Assembly: GCA_963665935.1 (NCBI GenBank)
Contig: OY762510.1
Location: 3,844,001 to 3,908,000, forward strand
Source of the DNA: Syntrophus sp963665935
GTDB taxonomy: Bacteria; Desulfobacterota; Syntrophia; Syntrophales; Syntrophaceae
Length of the DNA: 64,000 nucleotides
Direction: 5' to 3'
This document shows positions 44,051 through 53,497 of the stretch, piece by piece. Within the stretch, counting starts at the first letter, position 1, and each line of letters opens with the position of its first letter. A model generated the notes under the pieces. That model was given only the letters and a program-made list of their open reading frames with translations, made no database searches and was not told the DNA's origin. The translations under genes and the position numbers were made by a program.

Positions 44051-44479
44051 TCAGTTGCCGACACTCCAGTTGCGCCTGAAATTTTCACCAAGGTCAAAGA
44101 TGAAATCCTTGCTCATGATCACCTTCCCACGCTCGACAACGGCCATTGTGACGCCATTGTAACGGCTTTCATGTCCCACTCGATTGATGACGTGGAGATT
44201 CCAGTGCGCAGCCAGAACATTGTTCCCTGAGAGATCGAACAAATTGCGCACGCAAATGTCTTGGACATCGAACTCAAGGGTCGGGAACTGTTCCAGGAAA
44301 TGACGGAACCATTCTTCGACGTTTTTCCTCCCCCGGAATGTTCCGCTGGCCTTCACATCCCCGGGGTATACGAAGACCCCATCCTCCCGCCAGCTCGACA
44401 TGAAAGTCTGCAAATCGTGCCTGTTCAAGGCCTCGAAAGATTTGCGGAAACCCGCTTTAACCATCAGTGTCCCAATCAT
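44051..44479 (-). CDS. SnoaL-like (NTF2-fold) protein
   Basis: 142 residues from the ATG at 44479, which has GGAGG 5 bases upstream (the ORF could start at 44491). The cone-shaped NTF2 fold is shown by NRHDLQTFMSSWREDGVFVYPGDVKASGTFRGRKNVEEWFRHFL and by WNLHVINRVGHESRYNGVTMAVVERGKV. Members are isomerases, cyclases, dehydratases or non-catalytic ligand binders. It lies 33 bases upstream of the arylsulfatase gene and likely shares its transcript. The substrate is unknown. Confidence 0.8.
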   Translation of the reverse strand: MIGTLMVKAGFRKSFEALNRHDLQTFMSSWREDGVFVYPGDVKASGTFRGRKNVEEWFRHFLEQFPTLEFDVQDICVRNLFDLSGNNVLAAHWNLHVINRVGHESRYNGVTMAVVERGKVIMSKDFIFDLGENFRRNWSVGN

Positions 44480-44579
44480 AATGTCCTCCATTTCTTTCCT
44501 ATGAGACGGATACGTTTGATTTGCCGGATCTTGTTCGCCACCCGACTGTTCCCTCCGTAATTTGTTTCCTGGGATGGGG

Positions 44580-44903
44580 TTATGTTTCCTTCCTCATTTT
44601 CTTCAGGCTATCGATCTCCTCCCACGGAGAGTCATAACCGATCCTCACTTTCGTCTCCTCGCTCAGCAGTTCGACAGCACCGAGGAGCGTGCTTCCATTG
44701 CCGGAACGTACAAAATGTGCAAGATTTTCCCGTTCCTCCCAGGAAACGGAAAGAAAAAAAACATCCCGATCCTCCACGTCCCGGTAGACTCGACAATCCC
44801 GACAGCCTTCTTCCCTGCGAATCATGGGAAGAAGGGCGTGCAGCGTCTGGAAAATTTCATGGATTTTGTCCCTCTTTGCACGCATCTCGATTGTAAACTG
44901 CAT
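44580..44903 (-). CDS. Antibiotic-biosynthesis-monooxygenase (ABM) domain protein
   Basis: 107 residues from ATG 44903, a dimeric alpha+beta barrel of the ABM/YgiN kind: MQFTIEMRAKRDKIHEIFQTLHALLPMIRREEGCRDCRVYRDVEDRDVFFLSVSWEERENLAHFV. The EEGC..C.V strand is typical. Members act on small aromatic or heme ligands, or are of unknown role; in an anaerobe oxygenase activity is unlikely. It is the first gene of the sulfatase group, 100 bases upstream of the SnoaL-like gene. Confidence 0.8.
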   Translation of the reverse strand: MQFTIEMRAKRDKIHEIFQTLHALLPMIRREEGCRDCRVYRDVEDRDVFFLSVSWEERENLAHFVRSGNGSTLLGAVELLSEETKVRIGYDSPWEEIDSLKKMRKET

Positions 44904-45106
44904 CGTTGCCGTTTCCCTTCTCGGTCCGTGTCCCTGCTGGATTCTATTCAAGGAATGCGCAGTGATCCGCGCAATGGATATTGTGGCCAGTTATCAACGG
45001 AAACGGTGAATGAATTCCAATAACCATTCCAAAGATGGAAGAGGAGAATATAGATTGCAATACTATGAATTTATTACTTATTTAAAAGTGAAGAAAAGAT
45101 TGGATT

Positions 45107-45156
45107 CAAAAAAAGGTCTCAGCATGTTGAGGATACTCAATATACCGAGGCCTTTT
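45107..45156 (-). terminator. Long terminator of the sigma-54 activator gene
   Basis: A hairpin of AAAGG...CTC arms around an inner TTGAG-TATC-CTCAA stem, with one mismatch near the base, is followed on the minus strand by seven T. It lies 20 bases after the activator's stop. Confidence 0.7.
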
Positions 45157-45174
45157 CTTTGAGAGATGGATCGT

Positions 45175-47160
45175 TCAGGAACGTTTGATACCGAGCTTTT
45201 TAAGGCGAAATCGAAGGGTGCTCGGGTGAAGTCCGAGAAGCTGGGCAGCGCCGCCTTCACCATTGATCTTCCAGTGCGTTTTCTGAAGAACCTTGAGAAT
45301 ATGCTCCCGCTCCATCATTGCAAGCCCCTGCAGCGGCTCTTCTTTAACCTTGCCACAACCGCTTTCCAACTGGTCCGCCAGTTGCAGCACCGGTCCCGTG
45401 CTGGTGATCACGGACCGTTCGATCACATGCTCCAGTTCCCTAACATTTCCCGGCCAGGGATAATTCTGGAGCACATTCATCGTATTCTTGGAAACCGTCG
45501 TGACCTGCCTGCCGATTTTCCTCGCGTACTTATCGACAAAGTAGCGAACAAGCTGGGGGATATCGTCGTGACGCATCCTCAGGGGCGGCATTGAAATGGG
45601 AAACACATTCAGCCGGTAATAAAGGTCTTCCCGGAACCGGTTGTCGCGGACTTCCTGCTTCAGATCCCGGCTTGTCGAAGCGATCACCCGCACATTCACC
45701 TTGATGGTCCGGGGACTCCCGAGCCTTTCGAATTCGCCCTCCTGCAGAACTCTCAGGAGCTTCGCCTGGAGCTCCAGGGGCATCTCACCGATTTCATCGA
45801 GAAAGATCGTTCCGTCGTGGGCCACCTCGAATCGTCCGATCTGTTTTGTATGGGCTCCCGTAAAGGCCCCTTTTTCACGCCCGAAAAGTTCGCTTTCGAT
45901 GAGGTTGGCCGGCAGGGCGGCACAGTTTACTGTGATCATGGGCCTGTCCCGGCGATCGCTCATCTCGTGAATGGCATGGGCCACCATCCCCTTGCCCGTG
46001 CCGGTCTCACCCAGAATGAGAACTGTGGCGTCGGTGGGGGCAACCTGCTGGACCTTGAAGAAAACATACTGGAGGACATCACTTGTCCCCACAATTTTCT
46101 CGAAGCCGCGGCCCAGTTTGATCTCTTCACGGAGACAGATATTTTCTTTCTCCAGTTGAAGTTTCAGCCGCTCGATCTCCTCCAGGCGCTCCCTGAGCTC
46201 GGCCTCCATCTGCCTACGTTCCGTCGCGTCGATGGATGCGCCCATCATGCGATCCGTAGCTCCCGATCCCTTAGAAACGGGTGTTCCTCTGGAAGAAATC
46301 CAGCGAAGGCTTCCATCAGGTCTCATTATGCGATACTCGAAATCGAGCTGTTCACCCCTTTCGAGGCTATGCCGGATCCGCTCTCTGACCTCATTGCGAT
46401 CATCAGAATGAACCACGGCCAGGAACTGTTCAAAGCTCAATTCGTCTTCTGGAGGGAATTGAAAGAGTTCCCGGAGTTTTTGCGTCGCCCAGATTGCTCC
46501 CGTTTCCATGTCTATAATCCAGAGGCCGGCATCTGCTGCAGCAGCCGCAAGGTTCAGGCGTTCTTCGTTTTCGCGCAGGGCCTGCTCTCCCCTGCTCCGT
46601 TCCAGGGCATTCACAAACAGTTCCCCCAGCAGACGCAGCCGTGGGATGTATTCCTCCAAACAAATCCGATTGTTTTCAGAGGAACAGATCCCAAGGGTAT
46701 ACTCTGAAGACTTCAACGCGGCGATGGGAATATAGAGACCAGAGCGGATACCCCACTTTTCTAAGGACTGCCTGTCTACATCAGCTTCCTCCGGTAAATC
46801 ATCAAGCTTTGCAAATGAAAAGAACTCCTGATGCTGCGCCAGTTTCTTACCAGCCCAGGGGAAAAGGGATACGGGAAGATCCATTCTTATGGGATAGGGT
46901 GACACACCTGCGGCGTCGGCATTATGTGTAATCTGCCACATAGTTCTGCATGAGAGAAGCCGGAGCAGGGAGCAGCGATCGATCTGGAAGAACCCCAAAA
47001 CCTCTTTCAGGGCATTCTGTATTTCATCATCAACATGCTCGGGGGGAAGGACAATGAATCTTGCAGAGAGATCGGCCAGAAATGTTTCGAATTCCAGGCG
47101 CCTTTCGGATGAAGACGGCCCAGCGGATCGGATAGCGCTTTTCCATTTTACGGAAGACAC
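45175..47160 (-). CDS. Sigma-54-dependent activator with GAF and PAS domains
   Basis: 661 residues from GTG 47160. An N-terminal GAF-like domain (about 30-195) is followed by a PAS domain (about 200-320) and a coiled linker, then the AAA+ domain: Walker A GETGTGKG, ELFGREKGAFTGAH with the sigma-54 contact GAFTGA intact, and the DGTIFLDEIGEM Walker B region. A Fis-type helix-turn-helix (about 620-661) ends it. It activates sigma-54 promoters in response to a ligand read by GAF/PAS. It lies upstream of the sulfatase group, but no clear -24/-12 site was found near 44.9 or 47.5 kb, so the targets are open. Confidence 0.9.
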   Translation of the reverse strand: MSSVKWKSAIRSAGPSSSERRLEFETFLADLSARFIVLPPEHVDDEIQNALKEVLGFFQIDRCSLLRLLSCRTMWQITHNADAAGVSPYPIRMDLPVSLFPWAGKKLAQHQEFFSFAKLDDLPEEADVDRQSLEKWGIRSGLYIPIAALKSSEYTLGICSSENNRICLEEYIPRLRLLGELFVNALERSRGEQALRENEERLNLAAAAADAGLWIIDMETGAIWATQKLRELFQFPPEDELSFEQFLAVVHSDDRNEVRERIRHSLERGEQLDFEYRIMRPDGSLRWISSRGTPVSKGSGATDRMMGASIDATERRQMEAELRERLEEIERLKLQLEKENICLREEIKLGRGFEKIVGTSDVLQYVFFKVQQVAPTDATVLILGETGTGKGMVAHAIHEMSDRRDRPMITVNCAALPANLIESELFGREKGAFTGAHTKQIGRFEVAHDGTIFLDEIGEMPLELQAKLLRVLQEGEFERLGSPRTIKVNVRVIASTSRDLKQEVRDNRFREDLYYRLNVFPISMPPLRMRHDDIPQLVRYFVDKYARKIGRQVTTVSKNTMNVLQNYPWPGNVRELEHVIERSVITSTGPVLQLADQLESGCGKVKEEPLQGLAMMEREHILKVLQKTHWKINGEGGAAQLLGLHPSTLRFRLKKLGIKRS

Positions 47161-47557
47161 TCTTAACCTGCCATTAGTGAAGTGCGGTCATAAGGAATGC
47201 AGTCGGTTTTTCCATGCGGACTATAGCATTTTTTTAAAAAAGTTCACCCGTTATTATTCTATTTACACTTCTTAACATATGGGTCAGCTGTCAAAATCTT
47301 TTATGATTCTGCCCGGTTTTTCCAAATGACATTTTTCCTCCCATTTTTTCCGGTTAAATAACTGATTTCAACCGGGAATCATTATCTTGACTTTTACAGC
47401 GATTATGACTAATGAATCGAAAACTTCACAAGATACCAGCTTCCGCTTTGGCAACAGGTCAGGAGGCGCGTTGCGTTGCCTGCGGGCATCTCTCCCCAAA
47501 TTTAACGCACTGATGTGGAATACTTTTTGGCCTACTAACGGTAAAAAGGAAATATCC
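47161..47557. other. Regulatory region between the activator and RND operon
   Basis: A divergent region of about 400 bases. A TTGACT (47387) with TAATGA 17 bases later is a weak sigma-70 candidate. CGGTT (47351) and AACCG (47369) form a short inverted repeat of the size of an operator. The RND start is at 47558 with AAAAGGA upstream; frames starting earlier at 47387 lack a good site. Confidence 0.35.
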
Positions 47558-48799
47558 ATGAGCATTTCGAAGCTTCTTCCCTTCCGTTTTCCTTTTAATG
47601 TCCCCTTGAAACTGATTTTGACTGCAATCATACTGGCCGTTCTGTTTCCGATAAACGGATGTAAAAAAGAAGATAAAGTCCCGCCCCGCGCCACCCCGGA
47701 AGTTTCCGTGATCCAGATTGAGCCGCGAGATACGCCCGTGAGCTTCGAATTCGTCGCCCAGACCCAGAGTTCCCACTCGGTCGAAATCCGGGCGAGAGTC
47801 AATGGGTTTCTCAACAGGCGCGTTTATACGGAAGGAACGATCGTCAAGGCGGGGCAGATTCTCTTCGAGATGGACCCGAAACCCTTTCAGGCGCAGCTCG
47901 ACCAGTCCAAGGCCGCCCTCGCCAAACAGGAGGCCGCCCTGAAAGTCGCTCAATCCAATCTTGCCCGTGTCAAACCCCTTACTTCGTTGAATGCGCTGTC
48001 GCAGAGAGATCTCGATGATGCCACGGGAAACGCCCATTCTACGGCTGCGGCGGTGGAACAGGCAAAAGCCCAGGTTGAAACGTCAAGGCTCAATCTTTCG
48101 TACTGCACCATTTCCTCCCCCATTGACGGCATCACCAGCGCCGCCATGCAGCAGGACGGGGCGTATATCAGCACGGGGAACAACCAGCTCACGACCGTCA
48201 TGGCCCTTTCCCCGATCTGGGTAAACTTCAGTCTTTCGGAAAACGAGATGCAGAATTACCGCAACCAGATGGCCAAAGGGCAGTTGAAACCCCCGGCAAA
48301 CAACAGCTACGAGGTTGAGATCATCCTCGTCGACGGAACGGTCTTTCCCCATACGGGACGGATCACCTTTGCCGATCCGATGTACAGCTCCCAGACGGGC
48401 ACGTTTCTGATCCGTTCCAGCGTTCAGAATCCCAAGGGAATTCTCCGGCCCAACCAGTACGTGCGGGTTCGTGTGAAAGGAAACGTCCGCCCTGCAGCCA
48501 TCCTGATCCCCCAGCAGGCTGTCCAGTCTGGCGCCAAGGGGCACTTTGTCTGGATCGTCAGCCCGGAAGGCACGGTTCGGCCAAGGCCGGTGGAGGTGGG
48601 CGACTGGTACGGGAACAGCTGGTTCATCAATGATGGATTGAAGGCCGGTGAGACGGTTGTTGTCGAGGGAGGATTGGCCCTGCAGCCGGACGCCAAAGTC
48701 CGGACGAAGCCCTTTACCGTGGGGTCCCCTGCGCATTCGGGAGACGGGAAACCGGTCGCAGACAATTCCCGGAGTAACCCTCCCACAGCCCAGAAATAG
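47558..48799 (+). CDS. RND efflux periplasmic adaptor (membrane fusion) lipoprotein
   Basis: 413 residues from ATG 47558. The lipobox LFPINGC anchors it to the inner membrane. Canonical adaptor segments follow: VEIRARVNGFLNRRVYTEGTIVKAGQILFEMDP (lipoyl half), AALAKQEAALKVAQSNLARV (hairpin), SRLNLSYCTISSPIDGITSAAMQQDGAYIS (second half) and the beta-barrel with VPQQAV-like ILIPQQAVQSG. It bridges the AcrB-type pump and the outer-membrane channel encoded just downstream. The pump's substrates are not apparent. Confidence 0.93.
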   Translation: MSISKLLPFRFPFNVPLKLILTAIILAVLFPINGCKKEDKVPPRATPEVSVIQIEPRDTPVSFEFVAQTQSSHSVEIRARVNGFLNRRVYTEGTIVKAGQILFEMDPKPFQAQLDQSKAALAKQEAALKVAQSNLARVKPLTSLNALSQRDLDDATGNAHSTAAAVEQAKAQVETSRLNLSYCTISSPIDGITSAAMQQDGAYISTGNNQLTTVMALSPIWVNFSLSENEMQNYRNQMAKGQLKPPANNSYEVEIILVDGTVFPHTGRITFADPMYSSQTGTFLIRSSVQNPKGILRPNQYVRVRVKGNVRPAAILIPQQAVQSGAKGHFVWIVSPEGTVRPRPVEVGDWYGNSWFINDGLKAGETVVVEGGLALQPDAKVRTKPFTVGSPAHSGDGKPVADNSRSNPPTAQK

Positions 48800-48813
48800 G
48801 AGGGAGCCGGTTT

Positions 48814-51800
48814 ATGTTCTCCAGGTTTTTCATCGAGCGGCCAATCTTTGCAACCGTCATCTCCCTCATCATCGTCATTGCCGGCTTGGTGTCTTTGAAG
48901 CTTCTCCCCGTAGCCCAATACCCTTCCATTACGCCTGTTCAGGTCACGGTTACCGCCTATTACCCCGGCGCTGATTCAAAAACCGTCGCCGATTCTGTTG
49001 CCGCCCCCATCGAAGCGCAGATCAACGGTGTGGACAACATGCTCTATATGACGTCGACGAGTTCCAGTTCCGGCCAGTTGACGATTACCGTCTATTTCAG
49101 CCTCGAGACGGATCCGGACATCGCCCAGGTCCAGGTGCAGAACCGGGTAAATATGGCCAGCCCGCAGCTGCCCGACGCCGTGGTTCAGAACGGGGTGTCC
49201 GTGCAGAAAAAATCGTCGAACATCCTGATGATCCTTGCCCTCTACAACAAGGATGGCCGCTACAAGCCGGAATATGTCGCCAATTATGCCAACGTCTACG
49301 TCCTCGACGCCATCAAGCGGATCAACGGCGCCGGACAGGCATCCATTTTAGGGGCAGCGGATCAGGCCATGCGTATCTGGATGAATCCGGACCGGATGGC
49401 CTCCCTGGGGATCACGACATCGGATGTCCAGCAGGCCGTCGCCTACCAGAATGCCCTCTTCGGCGCCGGGCAGATCGGCCAACAGCCGACGGAAGGAGAA
49501 GTCCAGCAGACCTTTCCCGTGGTGACCCAGCCTCAGTTTGTCCAACCCTCCCAGTACGAAAACATTATTCTCAAGGCAAGCCAGGATGGCAGTGCCATCG
49601 TTCGCGTCAAGGACATAGCCCGTGTCGAAGTGGGGCTGAAGCAGTATGTCACCGACAACAAGCTCAACGGCGTGCCGGCGACCTTTATCGCCGTTTATCA
49701 GCAGGCGGGGTCCAACGGGCTGACGGTTTCTTCAGAAGTGAGAAAGGCGCTGGAGGAGATGAAGAAGACCATGCCCGACGGCATGGAATGCCTGATCTCT
49801 CTGGACACCACCGATTTCGTGCGGATCTCCATCAAAGAAGTCCTCCATACCCTCCTTGAAGCGATCCTGCTGGTCATTGGAATTGTGTACCTTTTCCTGC
49901 AGAGCTTCCGTTCCACGATCATCTGTACCGTCGCCATCTTTGTCGCCTTGATCGGAACCTTTACGGGAATGCTCATCCTGAATTTTTCCATCAACCTTCT
50001 GACCCTCTTCGGCATCGTCCTCGCCATCGGCATGGTCGTTGACGATGCCATTGTCGTCGTGGAAAACGTCGAACGGAACATGACCAAAAACCATCTTCCA
50101 CCGCGGGAAGCCACGATCCGGGCCATGGAAGAGATCGGTACGTCCCTGATCGCAGTGGTCCTGGTGATGGCCTCCGTCTTCATTCCCGCGGCGTTTCTGC
50201 CTGGCACGACGGGTCAGCTTTACAAACAGTTTGCCATTACCATCGTCATTTCCGTGGCCCTTTCCGGATTTGTCGCCCTCACCCTGACGCCAGCCATGTG
50301 CGTCATTCTGCTTAAGGATACAGAAAAGCCGCAGCGTGGTTTCTTCGCCTGGTTCAACCGCCAGGTGGATCGCATTACCCTGGCCTTCGGCAATGCCGTC
50401 ACCCTGATCATCAAGCGGATGGTCCTGGCCTTTGTTCTCCTCGGCTTTCTGATCTGGGGGCTGGTGCAGCTGTTTTTTACCATTCCGACCAGCTTCGTGC
50501 CCAACGAGGATCAGGGATACGTGATGGCCGCCCTGATCATGCCGGATGCCGCCAACCTGAAGAGGACCGTTGCCGCATCGGATTCGTTGGACCAGCTGTT
50601 TGCAAAGGAATCGGGGGTACAGAACCGGACAGCCGTTTCCGGGTACAGCCTCATCGACGGCCAATACAAGACGAATTCGGCAACCTTTTTCGTCACGCTG
50701 CAGGATTTTGAAAAACGGTACGAATCCCTGAAGCGAGCGGCCAAGGAAAATGCGAAGGCGATCCTGAAATCGGTTTATGCCGGAGCCGGTGCCATCCAAA
50801 CGGGGATCACCCTTCCCATTGCCCCGCCGGCCATTCCGGGAATCGGGACGACCGGGGGCTTCGAATTCTGGATCCAGGACAAAGGTTCCGGCAGTTCAGC
50901 GGAACTTTATGAACTGACCCAGCAATTCCTGGCGAAGGCCCGGAAGAGACCTGAGCTCACCGATATGAATACCACCTTCCGCGCCATCTCCCGGCAGCTG
51001 AAGGTCGATGTCGATCGGGACAAGGCCAATCTTCTCGGCGTGCCGGTGCAGGATGTCTACAGCGCTCTTCAGGCCCAGTTCGGCTCTCTCATGGTCAGCC
51101 AGTTCAATCAGTACAGCCGGATCTGGAATGTCATCCTCCAGTCGGATGCCCGATTCCGCCAGGATCCTTCCGATATCAAACGGCTCTATGTGCGATCCCA
51201 CAATGGTGAGATGGTGCCCCTTTCCGCCGTTGTGACGTCCCATTATTCGAGTGGACCGGACCTCGTTCCCCGCTTCAACGGTTTCCCTGCCGCTCAGTTG
51301 ACCGGAAACTCCGCACCGGGCTACAGCTCCGGCGATGCCATCAAAGCCATGGAAGAAGTGGCTAGCGAGGTCCTTCCGCAAGGTTATGATTTTTCCTGGT
51401 CTGGCATGGCTTTCGAAGAAAAGAAATCGGGGGGCACTTCAGCCGTCGCCTTTGTCTTCGGCCTGATCATCGTCTTTCTTGTGCTCTCTGCCCAGTTCGA
51501 ATCCTGGACCCTGCCCGGCTCCGTCATGACGGCGGTCCCCTTCGGCATTCTCGGCGCCCTGATCTTCAACTGGCTGCGTGGCCTGAATAACGACGTCTAT
51601 TTTCAGATCGGCATGCTGGTCCTCATCGGCCTGGGGGCCAAAAATGCCGTCCTTCGGGTCACCTTTGCCGTCGAACTTCGCAAGCAGGGGCTGTCCGTTA
51701 TGGATGCAACGATCCAGGCGGGTGAAGAAAGGCTGCGGCCCATTCTCATGACCTCGCTGGCCTTCATCTTTGGTGTGCTCCCCCTTGCCCTTGCCGTGGG

Positions 51801-52020
51801 CGCCGGGGCCAATGCCCGTCACTCCATCGGGACCGGCATCATCGGGGGGATGATCGGCGAGACGACCCTGGCCATGCTCTACGTGCCGCTCTTTTTCTAT
51901 CTCTTCGACCAGCTCCATGAACGGAGCCTGGGAAAGAAAAAGGTCGCGCCGCCGCCACCAAAGGACGATGCCCCCTCCCCTTCGGATCCGACGCCACCCC
52001 GGCAGATCGAGGAGGCCTGA
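48814..52020 (+). CDS. RND-family (HAE1) efflux pump
   Basis: 1068 residues, the AcrB size. The N-terminus FFIERPIFATVISLIIVIAGLVSLKLLPVAQYPSITP is standard. Proton-relay residues are visible: Asp pair in GMVVDDAIVVVENVERNM (TM4) and Lys in GLGAKNAVLRVTF (TM10). Two large periplasmic loops and 12 membrane segments are expected. It exports drugs, bile acids, solvents or similar amphiphiles using the proton gradient. It starts 14 bases after the adaptor and is directly followed by the channel gene. Confidence 0.96.
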   Translation: MFSRFFIERPIFATVISLIIVIAGLVSLKLLPVAQYPSITPVQVTVTAYYPGADSKTVADSVAAPIEAQINGVDNMLYMTSTSSSSGQLTITVYFSLETDPDIAQVQVQNRVNMASPQLPDAVVQNGVSVQKKSSNILMILALYNKDGRYKPEYVANYANVYVLDAIKRINGAGQASILGAADQAMRIWMNPDRMASLGITTSDVQQAVAYQNALFGAGQIGQQPTEGEVQQTFPVVTQPQFVQPSQYENIILKASQDGSAIVRVKDIARVEVGLKQYVTDNKLNGVPATFIAVYQQAGSNGLTVSSEVRKALEEMKKTMPDGMECLISLDTTDFVRISIKEVLHTLLEAILLVIGIVYLFLQSFRSTIICTVAIFVALIGTFTGMLILNFSINLLTLFGIVLAIGMVVDDAIVVVENVERNMTKNHLPPREATIRAMEEIGTSLIAVVLVMASVFIPAAFLPGTTGQLYKQFAITIVISVALSGFVALTLTPAMCVILLKDTEKPQRGFFAWFNRQVDRITLAFGNAVTLIIKRMVLAFVLLGFLIWGLVQLFFTIPTSFVPNEDQGYVMAALIMPDAANLKRTVAASDSLDQLFAKESGVQNRTAVSGYSLIDGQYKTNSATFFVTLQDFEKRYESLKRAAKENAKAILKSVYAGAGAIQTGITLPIAPPAIPGIGTTGGFEFWIQDKGSGSSAELYELTQQFLAKARKRPELTDMNTTFRAISRQLKVDVDRDKANLLGVPVQDVYSALQAQFGSLMVSQFNQYSRIWNVILQSDARFRQDPSDIKRLYVRSHNGEMVPLSAVVTSHYSSGPDLVPRFNGFPAAQLTGNSAPGYSSGDAIKAMEEVASEVLPQGYDFSWSGMAFEEKKSGGTSAVAFVFGLIIVFLVLSAQFESWTLPGSVMTAVPFGILGALIFNWLRGLNNDVYFQIGMLVLIGLGAKNAVLRVTFAVELRKQGLSVMDATIQAGEERLRPILMTSLAFIFGVLPLALAVGAGANARHSIGTGIIGGMIGETTLAMLYVPLFFYLFDQLHERSLGKKKVAPPPPKDDAPSPSDPTPPRQIEEA

Positions 52021-52021
52021 C

Positions 52022-53437
52022 ATGCGCCGTCTTTTTCTTCTTTTTTATGTAATTCTGCTGTCCGGCTGCATGGTCGGCCCCGATTATTCAAGGCCAGGCA
52101 TCCCGACGCCTGAGACCTACCGGTATGAAGGGAAAGAGGCCGCGGAAACCGTCAATACGGCCTGGTGGAAACAGTTTGGCGACCCGACGCTGGACAGCCT
52201 GATAGCTGAGGCCCTTGCCGCCAACAAGGACATCAAGATCGCCGCCGCTAATGTCGAACAGGCGGCCGGTGTCCTCATTCAGACGCGGGCGCCGTTATTC
52301 CCGCAGCTCAATTACAGCGGCAGCGCAACCCGCCAGCGGGCCAGCGAGCTCAACAACACACCGATACCAACTTATGTCGACAACCCCTATAAGGCTTACC
52401 AGGTCCTGGGCGGAGCGAGTTGGGAAATAGATCTGTGGGGACGCGTGAGAAGGGCAACCGAGGCGGCCCGGGCGAACCTTCTTGCAACGGAAGAGGCACG
52501 CCGCGGTACGGTTCTATCCCTTGTTTCTCTGGTGGCAACCAATTACCTTCAGCTTTGCGGTCTCGACGAACAATTGGCGATTGCCCGGAAAAACCTGAAA
52601 TCCTATGGGGATTCCGTTCATCTCTTCGAACTCCAGTTCCAGTATGGCCAAGTCTCCCAGATGACCGTCGAGCAGGCGCGAACCCGCTACGAGACCGCCG
52701 CGGCTACAATTCCTCAGCTTGAGTCACAGATCGCTCAAACCGAAAACGCCCTCTCCATTCTCCTCGGACGCAATCCCGGACCGATTCCTCGTGGCCGGTT
52801 GCTCAGCGAGTTGAACCTGCCGGCTGTCCCGGCCGGATTGCCGTCGCAGCTGCTCGAACGCCGCCCCGATATCCGGCAGGCGGAGCAGAACCTGATTGCG
52901 GCTAACGCGCAGATCGGTGCGGCAAAGGCCCTTTATTTTCCCACGCTTTCTCTTACGGGGGCTTATGGCCACGCCAGCGCCCACCTTTCCGATCTTTTCA
53001 AAGGTCCGGCGCGTACCTGGAGTTACGGCGGATCGGTCACCGGCCCGATCTTCACTGCCGGGGCCATTTACGGCCAGGTGAAACAGGCAGAGGCGGCGCA
53101 AGAAGCAGCGCTTCTGTCCTACCAATCGTCCATTCAAAGTGCCTTCTCTGATGTGGAAAATGCCCTGGTCGCCCGGACCAAGATTGCCGAGCAACTCCAG
53201 GCTCAGAAGCGGCTGGTCGATGCGGCCAGAGAATATACCCGTCTGGCGCAACTGCAGTATGATGGCGGCTATGTCCCCTACTCCACCGTTCTCCAGGCGC
53301 AGGAACAGCTGTTCCCGGCAGAGCTCAATTACGCCCAGTACCGCGCATCGCTGCTCACCTCGCTGGTCAATATCTACAAGGCCATGGGCGGAGGTTGGGT
53401 GACGCTGGCGGACGAAATGTCCGCCGCCAGGAAATGA
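52022..53437 (+). CDS. RND outer-membrane channel lipoprotein (OprM/NodT family)
   Basis: 471 residues from ATG 52022, two bases after the pump stop. The signal has lipobox LLSGCMVGPDYSRPG, then NTAWWKQFGDPTLDSLI, both standard. Two repeated coiled helical hairpins follow, with RRPDIRQAEQNLIAANAQIGAAKALYFPTLSLTG. It completes the tripartite efflux system. A longer frame from 51917 overlaps the pump and is not the real start. Confidence 0.93.
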   Translation: MRRLFLLFYVILLSGCMVGPDYSRPGIPTPETYRYEGKEAAETVNTAWWKQFGDPTLDSLIAEALAANKDIKIAAANVEQAAGVLIQTRAPLFPQLNYSGSATRQRASELNNTPIPTYVDNPYKAYQVLGGASWEIDLWGRVRRATEAARANLLATEEARRGTVLSLVSLVATNYLQLCGLDEQLAIARKNLKSYGDSVHLFELQFQYGQVSQMTVEQARTRYETAAATIPQLESQIAQTENALSILLGRNPGPIPRGRLLSELNLPAVPAGLPSQLLERRPDIRQAEQNLIAANAQIGAAKALYFPTLSLTGAYGHASAHLSDLFKGPARTWSYGGSVTGPIFTAGAIYGQVKQAEAAQEAALLSYQSSIQSAFSDVENALVARTKIAEQLQAQKRLVDAAREYTRLAQLQYDGGYVPYSTVLQAQEQLFPAELNYAQYRASLLTSLVNIYKAMGGGWVTLADEMSAARK

Positions 53438-53497
53438 ATTCTCTTTTAAGGTAAAAAGGTTTTATCCGCAGTCTGAGGAAAGGTTTGTTGCGGTGTC

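Noticed and set aside
44904..45060. TGGCCACAATATCCATTGC as a sigma-54 promoter before the ABM gene.
   Set aside because: The GG and GC are 14 bases apart rather than the required 10.
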